NCBI GenBank assembly: GCA_910586715.1
Contig: CAJUJG010000011.1
Location: 18,320-67,540 of the forward strand
Direction of reading: 5' to 3'
Origin: an uncultured Lachnospiraceae bacterium
GTDB lineage: Bacteria; Bacillota; Clostridia; Lachnospirales; Lachnospiraceae
Length of the DNA: 49,221 nt
Shown: positions 10,035 through 16,609 of the stretch, one piece after another
Position numbering within the stretch: the stretch's first letter is position 1
Layout of the letters: every line of letters starts with the position of its first letter
The notes under the pieces: generated by a model
Told to the model about the DNA's origin: nothing
The model's input: only the letters and a program-made list of their open reading frames with translations
Database searches by the model: none
Position numbers and translations under genes: made by a program

Positions 10035-10063
10035 AGTATACGCACTTCGTATGGAAATGTCAA
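10035..10063 (-). promoter_or_regulatory. Near-consensus sigma-A promoter with internal inverted repeat
   Basis: TTGACA (10063-10058), exactly 17 bp, then TATACT (10040-10035) on the minus strand, just after the DUF3737 stop codon. The spacer and -10 overlap an inverted repeat ATACG-N5-CGTAT (10038-10052), positioned like an operator. Confidence 0.8.
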
Positions 10064-10071
10064 CAAAAATA

Positions 10072-10920
10072 TTACTCTTTCATTTCCTCCAAAATTACTA
10101 CTTCCCCGCTCGCATCCGCATCATCCATAATTACTTCTCCAACCGCAGGCACCGTAATTTTACCCGAACGGGGATTTTTGATACTGAGAACCGGCGTCGT
10201 CACTTCGGCAAAAACGTCCGATTTCTCAAAGCAAAGGTCCGCGTCAACCATTTCACAATTGATTAATTTCAAATTTTTGCAATAACAAAGCGGCTGCGTC
10301 CCGATAATCCTGCAGTTTTCAAACGTCAGCCCGTTGGCATACCACGCCAAATACTCCCCTTTGACAACACTGTCTTTTACGAGCACATTCTCGCCGTGCC
10401 AAAAAGCGTCCTTTGTGTCAAAATGGCAGTTTTCAAACACCGCATTTTTAATATACTGAAACGAATACTTTCCGGTAAAATCAACATTCTCAAACCGGAT
10501 ATTTTCAGAACGCATCATAAAATATTCGCTTTTTGCCGTGGTGTCATACATCTCAATATTTGTCACTGACCAGCCAAATTCCGGCGAAATAATATCGCAG
10601 TTTTTCAGTACCGCATCCCTGCATTCCCGCAGCGCCTTGATGCCGTGCAGCTTTGTGTCCGTAATCGTAATATGGTCGGAATACCAAAGCGCCGCGCGGC
10701 AAAGCTCGGTCAGCTCACAATCCCTGATGCTTAGTCCGTGCACATGCCAAAAGGGATAGCGGAGGTTAAAGAAACACTTATTTGTTTCTATATTTGCCGC
10801 CTCTTTGAGCGCACTCTCCCCGTCCGCCGGTCCGTCAAAGCGGCACTGTGTTACCACCAAATCCTTTGCACCGTAGAGCGCACGTTCCTCGTCAAAAGTC
10901 TGTTTTTCAATGATTGTCAT
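10072..10920 (-). CDS. DUF3737 family right-handed beta-helix protein
   Basis: A 282-residue protein made of about a dozen short repeats of the type FENCRI/LKNCDI/FENVDF, characteristic of a parallel beta-helix like pectate lyases and pentapeptide-type solenoids. The pattern and the start MTIIEKQTFDEERALYG match the DUF3737 family. No signal peptide, so probably cytoplasmic. AGGAGG precedes the ATG. It lies 47 bp after the dehydrogenase gene on the same strand and is probably co-transcribed with it. Substrate unknown. Confidence 0.88.
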   Translation of the reverse strand: MTIIEKQTFDEERALYGAKDLVVTQCRFDGPADGESALKEAANIETNKCFFNLRYPFWHVHGLSIRDCELTELCRAALWYSDHITITDTKLHGIKALRECRDAVLKNCDIISPEFGWSVTNIEMYDTTAKSEYFMMRSENIRFENVDFTGKYSFQYIKNAVFENCHFDTKDAFWHGENVLVKDSVVKGEYLAWYANGLTFENCRIIGTQPLCYCKNLKLINCEMVDADLCFEKSDVFAEVTTPVLSIKNPRSGKITVPAVGEVIMDDADASGEVVILEEMKE

Positions 10921-10967
10921 TTGTGTTATCTCCTCCTGCTTTCATTCCATACACTGTTTTATCTGCG

Positions 10968-12026
10968 TCAAATCAAAACTTTTTGTAATATCTCGTCCTC
11001 AAGCACGACGCGTTTTGCCAGTTCCCGGTATTTTTCCTCATGCAGATACGTGTATCTGTGCGGTTTTATGGACGGCGCCAAATCAATCGCCTTGATAAAA
11101 TCTTCCTTTTTCATGCCAAGCGTCGCCACATAGTCCCAAAAGCCCGTCTGCGTGAGCACGGCATTTACCCGCTTATATCTATGGTTATGCACAATGCTCA
11201 TAATATATGTCGCCACGCCTACCTGTATCCCATGAAGCTGCGGCGTCTCCAAAATTTTATCAAGCGCATGCGAAATCAGATGCTCGCTTCCGCTCGTAGG
11301 CGCACTGCTCCCTGCAATCTCGTTTGCAATCCCGCTCATGGAAAGCGAATCCAAAAGCTCCTTTAAAAACACTTCCTCTTTAATACTCTCATACGGCGTG
11401 CGCACAAAGCTGTTCACCGCCTTTTTGGCAATCATCACCGCAAAGTCATTGAGCAGCGAAACACCATGCCCCGCCTCAAACACCCAGTCGTAAATTGCCG
11501 TAATCTTTGAAATCATGTCACCAATTCCGGAATAGATAAATTTTTCCGGCGCCGTGCGGATCACGTCCGTATCGACAACAATGCCGTATGCCAGCTTTGC
11601 CGGCACGGAGCTTCTGCGTCCGTCTACAAGTAACGACGCACTTGCGCTCGAAAATCCGTCGCTTGAGCTTGAAGTCGGCACGCTGACAAACGGCAGGTTT
11701 TTCAAAAATGCCGCATACTTCCCTGCGTCAATGACCTTTCCGCCGCCAATGGAAATCACGGCGCGCGTTTTATTCGGTATGGAAAACGCCATTTTGATAA
11801 TGTCATCAATGTCGACCGTATCAATCTCACGATACTCAAGAACCTCGATTTCCTGTTCTTTCAGCGAATTCATGACTTTTTGACCAAACAGGTCAATTAA
11901 GCCATTTCCAAAGTAAATCACCACCTGACGAAATCCGGCTTCTTTCATATATAATCCGATACTGTCTAACGCACCGTTTCCCACCTTTAAAATAGCGGGA
12001 ATGGATATACTCGTTGCATTGCCCAT
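10968..12026 (-). CDS. Iron-containing alcohol dehydrogenase, glycerol-1-phosphate dehydrogenase-like (EgsA/AraM type)
   Basis: About 352 residues. The nucleotide-binding motif is ISIGGGKVIDAGKYAA, followed by the family segment VPTSSSSDGFSSASASL. Metal ligands are likely D in GIGDMISK, H in SGSEHLISH and H in LHGIQVG. These fit the AraM/EgsA branch, which reduces dihydroxyacetone phosphate to sn-glycerol-1-phosphate; the exact substrate here is inferred. AAAGGAG stands one base before an in-frame ATG at 12038; the ATG at 12026 is a better-spaced start. tRNA-Ala lies just upstream. Confidence 0.82.
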   Translation of the reverse strand: MGNATSISIPAILKVGNGALDSIGLYMKEAGFRQVVIYFGNGLIDLFGQKVMNSLKEQEIEVLEYREIDTVDIDDIIKMAFSIPNKTRAVISIGGGKVIDAGKYAAFLKNLPFVSVPTSSSSDGFSSASASLLVDGRRSSVPAKLAYGIVVDTDVIRTAPEKFIYSGIGDMISKITAIYDWVFEAGHGVSLLNDFAVMIAKKAVNSFVRTPYESIKEEVFLKELLDSLSMSGIANEIAGSSAPTSGSEHLISHALDKILETPQLHGIQVGVATYIMSIVHNHRYKRVNAVLTQTGFWDYVATLGMKKEDFIKAIDLAPSIKPHRYTYLHEEKYRELAKRVVLEDEILQKVLI

Positions 12027-12083
12027 AAATTTTACCATACTCCTTTCGCAGTAACGCATCTAAGAACCTTTTGTATAAACAGC

Positions 12084-12133
12084 AAAAAAGAAGTGCCAAA
12101 AAACCAATCAAATTAAGGTTTTGCAGACACTTC
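12084..12133 (-). terminator. Terminator of tRNA-Ala
   Basis: On the minus strand GAAGTG pairs with CACTTC, extended inward by AAACC/GGTTT, and is followed by a run of U. It begins five bases after the tRNA 3' end. Confidence 0.75.
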
Positions 12134-12137
12134 AGAA

Positions 12138-12210
12138 TGGAGATAGCGAGACTCGAACTCGTGACCTATACGTTGCGAACGTATCGCTCTCCCAACTGAG
12201 CTATACCCCC
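12138..12210 (-). tRNA. tRNA-Ala, anticodon CGC
   Basis: A 73-nt cloverleaf. The 5' strand is GGGGGTATAGCTCAGTTGGG, the anticodon arm has loop TTCGCAA giving anticodon CGC, and the T-loop is TTCGAGT. The acceptor stem has G3-U70, the alanine identity element. The 3' CCA is not encoded; the discriminator is A. It decodes GCG codons. Its own terminator follows. Confidence 0.95.
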
Positions 12211-12284
12211 ATGAAAATAATTGTAACAGATTTTTATAAAAATGCAAGATTCTTTCTGCATATTTTTACAAAATATTTCTCTGT

Positions 12285-12324
12285 AAAAAAGCATTTGAGG
12301 GTTCTTTGCTCCAAATGCTTTTTT
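12285..12324 (-). terminator. Terminator of the Uma2-family gene
   Basis: AAAAAAGCATTTG pairs with CAAATGCTTTTTT around a 14-nt loop, 20 bp after the Uma2 stop codon. The U-run is strong on both strands. Confidence 0.85.
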
Positions 12325-12343
12325 ACATTCTTTTCATACAAAA

Positions 12344-12877
12344 CTATTCTATCGTTATGGTAAATCCTTCATAAATCCCGACGGGGACCTCTTCTCCAAA
12401 CGCATATTCTTCAACGGTTTCTTTCTCAAATAAATAGACTGTCACGCGTTCTTTTTGGGGGTCAACAATCCAATACTCTCTCACACCTGCCGTCTGATAT
12501 CGAAGAAGCTTTGTAAGATAATCCATCTGCCTACTGCATGGCGATACAATCTCAATAATCCAGTCAGGCGCGCCGTGACAGCCTTTCTCATCTAATTTTG
12601 ATAAATCACAGATAACGGAAATGTCAGGCTCAAAGTAATTGATGTTATCATTATATAAAAACACCGCAAACGGGGCTGCTATAACCTCGCATTTTCCATC
12701 ATTATTTTTGATATAATTATATATTACATTGTGTAAATATCCTGAAATCCTCTGATGCGTCCAACTCGGCGTCGCCATATAATAAATCTTCCCGTCAACC
12801 AGCTCCGCACGCTCCCCGTCCGGCAACGCAAAAATATCCTCAATTGTATAAACCTTTTCTTTTTTTAATGCGTCCAT
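12344..12877 (-). CDS. Uma2 family protein (DUF820, PD-(D/E)XK-type nuclease fold)
   Basis: A 177-residue protein. The family pattern is clear: ALPDGERAELVDGKIYYMA, then HQRISGYLH, YFEPDISVICD (catalytic-type Asp), PDWIIEIVSPCSR (E-x-V) and YQTAGVREYWIVDP. Uma2 proteins are predicted nucleases of the restriction-endonuclease fold with unknown cellular role. The ATG at 12877 has GGGGG upstream; the ORF opens earlier at 12946, but that extension lacks family similarity. It has its own terminator and appears monocistronic. Confidence 0.9.
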   Translation of the reverse strand: MDALKKEKVYTIEDIFALPDGERAELVDGKIYYMATPSWTHQRISGYLHNVIYNYIKNNDGKCEVIAAPFAVFLYNDNINYFEPDISVICDLSKLDEKGCHGAPDWIIEIVSPCSRQMDYLTKLLRYQTAGVREYWIVDPQKERVTVYLFEKETVEEYAFGEEVPVGIYEGFTITIE

Positions 12878-12967
12878 AACCAATCCCCCTTTTCTGCCAA
12901 ACAAACTGCTCCTAAATTCATTATAGACACAATTGCCCCAAAACACAACCGATACTTTTGCACCCCC

Positions 12968-14794
12968 CTACTCCTGCAATCTGACACTCTCCCCCTGCTT
13001 TAACTCCTTTGACGAAAAAATAACAATCTGCGTATCCGCTCCAATCGCTGCACCCTCAATTGCGGCATAGCGGTCGTTTTGATCCACGACATTGACCTTC
13101 AGCCGCTCTACATAATACTCCTTCCCCAAAATCCCTGTCTTCTCATTCACCGTAAAGAGATAATATACCTTATTCTCTTCCAAAATCACGTCAATCGGCA
13201 CCGCGCTTGGATACATCTCGCCCTGAACCGTCCGCTTTGCCACGCCGTATGAGCCAATCGGCGCCTTCGCGTCGCCAAGCCTGCATGTCACGTCATAACC
13301 GCCCGCCGTATTCTCCTCAATATAGTCCGCCGTCACCGTCACTTTTTTATGGTCTGCGGAATTTAAGGAAAGTTCGACGCTGTCGCCAAGCTGCACATAC
13401 TTACTCTGCTCCTTCGTAATGCCAAACCGAAACAGATATTCCGACGTCGTATCCGCAAGCAGCATTGCCGCCGTGTCCGTTGTGCGCTGCCCTGTCGCGA
13501 CGAGAATCTCCAAAACATATCCGTCCGCCTTTGCCGTCACACAGCCCTGACTGCTTTTCACGTCATTCAAATCCGCAATCTCTCCTTGCAGCGCTGCAAT
13601 ATCCATGTTATAAATGCCAATCGTTGCGTCCGCACTTGCCGTCACCTCCGCACTTGCCAAAGCGCGCCGTTTCTCGCGCAGTGTACTCTCCCGCGCCAGC
13701 TTCGCGTCCTCCAGCACGTGTTTTGCCGCCTGCACCGCGTCCTCCAAATTTGACTTCGTCTGCTGCCATGCATCGTATTCGCTCTCCTCTGCGGAATAAT
13801 CGGGCTGCGAAACGGGATTGCGCTCCAGCTCGGTCAGCTCCGCCCTGCACGCCTCCAGCTCGCTCTCCTTCTCGGCAAGCAGTGCCTTTTTGTCCGCCGC
13901 GTCCACACCCGGTTTTGCCCGGTTTTTATCCGCATTTCCTGTTTCCTGCGTATCGCCTGTATCCGCACCCTCCATGCCCGTTTCCTCTGTCTTCGCATGT
14001 TCCAAATCCTCCTGCACTTGCGCATCTTCTCCCGACGTACCCACATTCTCCTCGTTTACCGCCTGTACGCCTTCTCCCGACGCACCTGCATTCTCCTCGT
14101 TTGCCGCCTGCGCATCCTCCCCCGACGCGTCCGCAATCTCATCCTTCAACCGCTGAATCTCCTTCTCAAGCTCCGCAATCCTGTCCTCCAACGCGTAACG
14201 TCTCTTCTTCCAGTCATTATACTTCTCCCACGCCTTCTTCCTCGAAGAACCTGACGTATGCGGCGCACTCGTGTCCAAATGCCTGCGCAAATCATTCTCC
14301 GCTTCCAAAAGCGCACTTTGTGCACGGTCTACGGCAAGCTGCGTTTCCTTGTCCGCATTCTCGTAATCCTCCTTCGCCCACAGACGCGCAACTTCCTTTT
14401 TCTGCGCCTCCAAGACCTCATTAAACTGCGCCGTGCCAAGCTGCAGCTCCAGTCGTTCTATCTGCGCCTCCTTATCGGCAATCAGCTCCTCCAAATCTCG
14501 CAAATCCACCGTAAAAAGCGCATCGCCCTGTTTCACCGCATCGCCCTGTTTCACCGCAATGCGCTCCACGCGCAGCCCCGCAAGCACGTTGACCGCCACC
14601 TCGCCGCCCGCAAGGACAATCCCGTCCGCCTCCACAATATGTTCAATATATTTACGTGATAGAACATCAGTTTTTACACGCGTCAACCCTGAAACATAAA
14701 TACTTTTTGAAATAATCGTAAGCAGCCACATCACCGCCAAAAAAATGAAAAACAGACGAATCCATTTCTTGTTCTTTTCCATATCCAATCCCAT
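12968..14794 (-). CDS. HlyD/MFP-type membrane-anchored adaptor with acidic repeat insert
   Basis: About 608 residues. A short cytoplasmic N-terminus and one membrane segment (about residues 11-28) are followed by a lipoyl/barrel-sandwich strand region (VEADGIVLAGGEV, RVERIAVKQGD), a long coiled-coil hairpin (about 95-400), and C-terminal beta-barrel domains. The coiled coil is interrupted by acidic tandem repeats of the type ASGED-AQAANEEN (about 220-258) and a low-complexity linker. The lipoyl region has a perfect 18-bp tandem duplication. AGAGG precedes ATG 14794; ATG 14782 (MEKNKK) is the alternative. It starts ten bases after the upstream permease gene, so it is in the ABC operon, which is unusual for this family. 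Confidence 0.8.
   Translation of the reverse strand: MGLDMEKNKKWIRLFFIFLAVMWLLTIISKSIYVSGLTRVKTDVLSRKYIEHIVEADGIVLAGGEVAVNVLAGLRVERIAVKQGDAVKQGDALFTVDLRDLEELIADKEAQIERLELQLGTAQFNEVLEAQKKEVARLWAKEDYENADKETQLAVDRAQSALLEAENDLRRHLDTSAPHTSGSSRKKAWEKYNDWKKRRYALEDRIAELEKEIQRLKDEIADASGEDAQAANEENAGASGEGVQAVNEENVGTSGEDAQVQEDLEHAKTEETGMEGADTGDTQETGNADKNRAKPGVDAADKKALLAEKESELEACRAELTELERNPVSQPDYSAEESEYDAWQQTKSNLEDAVQAAKHVLEDAKLARESTLREKRRALASAEVTASADATIGIYNMDIAALQGEIADLNDVKSSQGCVTAKADGYVLEILVATGQRTTDTAAMLLADTTSEYLFRFGITKEQSKYVQLGDSVELSLNSADHKKVTVTADYIEENTAGGYDVTCRLGDAKAPIGSYGVAKRTVQGEMYPSAVPIDVILEENKVYYLFTVNEKTGILGKEYYVERLKVNVVDQNDRYAAIEGAAIGADTQIVIFSSKELKQGESVRLQE
14019..14133. repeat. 45-bp imperfect tandem repeats in the adaptor gene
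   Basis: About two and a half copies of a 45-bp unit encoding ASGE-D/G-A/V-QA-A/V-NEEN plus two variable residues, in frame. Repeat number can change without breaking the frame. Confidence 0.8.
14520..14555. repeat. Perfect 18-bp tandem duplication in the adaptor gene
   Basis: The unit GCATCGCCCTGTTTCACC (plus strand) occurs twice back to back, giving two in-frame copies of AVKQGD or its permutation in the lipoyl-like domain. Confidence 0.95.
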
Positions 14795-14804
14795 ACCAAA
14801 CCTC

Positions 14805-15674
14805 TTACTGCTTGAGCCCCGAGTAAATAATCCCCTGCTCCAAATAATCCTGTCCCATAACAAACACAAACACCGCAGGAATAAGCATGACAAGCGACGC
14901 CGCAAACGAAAATCCCGCCTGCGTCCACTCAATCTCCGGCAGATACAGTGACAGCGGCCAAAGCGCCTTATCCTTCAAAAAAGCAAGCGGCTGCTCAATC
15001 ATATTCCAATACTCCAAAAAACCAAGCACTACCGCCGACAAAATTCCGCCCTTTCCAAGCCCCAGTCCAATCCTCGTAAAAATGTAAAACTCCCCTGCCC
15101 CGTCAATGCGCGCCGCCTCAATCAGCGCCTTTGGTATCGCCCGAAATCCACCGTACGTCACAAAAACGGGAAACGTGCTAAACACCGCGGGCAAAATCAC
15201 CGCCCAATGCGTATCCAGCAGCGACAGCTTATTCAAAACAATATAACTTGACAGCATCGTTACCTGAAACGGCAAAAGCATTAACACCACATAAACCAAA
15301 AACAGTACATTTTTGCCCCGCACATCATACACGGCAAATGCCCATGCCGCAGGCACTCCTACGGCAAGCTGCCCTGCAAGAATGAACAGCGTGATTTTAA
15401 TACTGTTCCAAAACAGGATAAAAAACTGCGGCGTTTCGATTAAGAGCCGTTTGTAATGCTCCAGCGTCGGATACTGCGGAATCAGTTTCCATGTGACAAA
15501 ACCCTGCCCTTCCAAAAACACGGGCGCAAGACACTCCTGCAAATCCGCGCTGCCCATCACAGAGCCCGTCACGACCAAAAAGACCGGCATGCAAATCACA
15601 ACCCCCATTGCAATAAACATCAGCTTAACGGTCATCATCACTGCCATATTCACAATCCGCCTAATCAGCCGCAT
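14805..15674 (-). CDS. Carbohydrate ABC transporter permease, MalG type
   Basis: Integral membrane subunit with about six segments, a long extracytoplasmic loop after the first, and the ATPase-docking EAA motif as EAARIDGAGEF. Its C-terminus matches CUT1 sugar-permease family ends. The start is placed at 15674, four bases after GGGAGG; upstream ATGs at 15686 and 15689 are alternatives. It follows the MalF-type gene by about 40 bp and ends ten bases before the HlyD-like gene. No ATPase gene is in the operon, so it presumably borrows a shared MsmX-type ATPase. Confidence 0.9.
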   Translation of the reverse strand: MRLIRRIVNMAVMMTVKLMFIAMGVVICMPVFLVVTGSVMGSADLQECLAPVFLEGQGFVTWKLIPQYPTLEHYKRLLIETPQFFILFWNSIKITLFILAGQLAVGVPAAWAFAVYDVRGKNVLFLVYVVLMLLPFQVTMLSSYIVLNKLSLLDTHWAVILPAVFSTFPVFVTYGGFRAIPKALIEAARIDGAGEFYIFTRIGLGLGKGGILSAVVLGFLEYWNMIEQPLAFLKDKALWPLSLYLPEIEWTQAGFSFAASLVMLIPAVFVFVMGQDYLEQGIIYSGLKQ

Positions 15675-15713
15675 ACTTCCTCCCATCATTTTGCCTTACG
15701 GAAGTGAAACATT

Positions 15714-16472
15714 TCACACTTTCCACAGCCTGTTTAACACCAAAATAAACACAAACAAAAACACCCCCACCAGCACCGTCGCGGCAGACAGCTTATCCAG
15801 CTCCAAATTGACATACCAGTTGTTAAAAATGTGCTGTAAAAGATAAATTTCCTCCTTCGGGTACGAGCCTGCCACAAGGTACGCCTCTCTGTAAATCTTA
15901 AACGAATTTAAGAACGACAGCACCACAATCGTATAAAAGCTCCCCTTTAGGCAGGGCAGTTTCACATAAAACAGACACCGAAACCACCCTGCACCGTCCA
16001 CTCTCGCCGCCTCGACAAGCTCATTTGGAATTGCCGCAATTCCCGCAAGCCAAAGTACCAGCGTATAGCCTAAATTTTTCCATATATAGCCCGCAACAAG
16101 GCTGTCAAAATCCTGCCTGTAGAAAAACATGCGCCACACAATCACCACCGTTGCCGTCGGCATTGCCATCGGAAACAGGTACAGGCTTTTTATGACACGC
16201 GTGTCATTTATTTTGCTCAGTACCAGTGCGATGACAAGCCCTATAAGGACAAGCAGCGGAATTGCCGTTGCCGTAAAACGGAGCGTATTTTTTACCGCAA
16301 GCGCAAATGCCTGATTATCAAAAACACGCCTGTAATTGTCAAGCCCCGTAAACTCCTGTGACATGACCGTCATAAACGAACGCTTCACCACGTCCACAAA
16401 CGGCAGCAGGACAAACACCCCCACACCGACCACACTCGGCGTAATAAAAACAAAAAACCATTTTTTGTACAT
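15714..16472 (-). CDS. Carbohydrate ABC transporter permease, MalF type
   Basis: About 252 residues with roughly six membrane segments and the EAA loop EAARVDGAGWF. The partner permease is encoded next. The N-terminus MYKKWFFVFITPSVVGVGVF is typical of MalF-type CUT1 permeases. ATG 16472 is preferred because GGTGAT precedes it; ATG 16484 (MVIT extension) is possible. The gap to the binding-protein gene contains two stable hairpins. Confidence 0.9.
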   Translation of the reverse strand: MYKKWFFVFITPSVVGVGVFVLLPFVDVVKRSFMTVMSQEFTGLDNYRRVFDNQAFALAVKNTLRFTATAIPLLVLIGLVIALVLSKINDTRVIKSLYLFPMAMPTATVVIVWRMFFYRQDFDSLVAGYIWKNLGYTLVLWLAGIAAIPNELVEAARVDGAGWFRCLFYVKLPCLKGSFYTIVVLSFLNSFKIYREAYLVAGSYPKEEIYLLQHIFNNWYVNLELDKLSAATVLVGVFLFVFILVLNRLWKV

Positions 16473-16513
16473 TGTAATCACCATTTACATACAACAACGT
16501 AAATCATTTCAGG

Positions 16514-16600
16514 AGAATGCACTATTTAGTGCATTCTTCCAGCGCGAAACTTAGAACTTCTTGGCTTTGCGTCCTATGGCGCAAAGTCTTTAGAAGTTCT
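16514..16600 (-). other. Hairpin pair between binding-protein and permease genes
   Basis: Hairpin A (16514-16537) is a 24-bp palindrome with AGAATGCACT arms. Hairpin B (16553-16600) is nested: outer arms AGAACTTCT, inner arms CTTTGCG/CGCAAAG with loop CCATAGGA on the minus strand. Such hairpins after a binding-protein gene commonly protect its mRNA or cause partial termination, giving an excess of binding protein. Confidence 0.6.
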
Positions 16601-16609
16601 TTTCGTGCT

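Noticed and set aside
12121..12363. Plus-strand ORF with GDSETRTRDL-type sequence
   Set aside because: The familiar translation artefact of a tRNA gene read backwards; tRNA-Ala lies there.
13465..14424. Long plus-strand proline-rich ORF (319 codons)
   Set aside because: Exactly antisense to the coiled-coil part of the HlyD-like gene; its repetitive Pro/Ser content mirrors the acidic repeats on the minus strand. No start signal.
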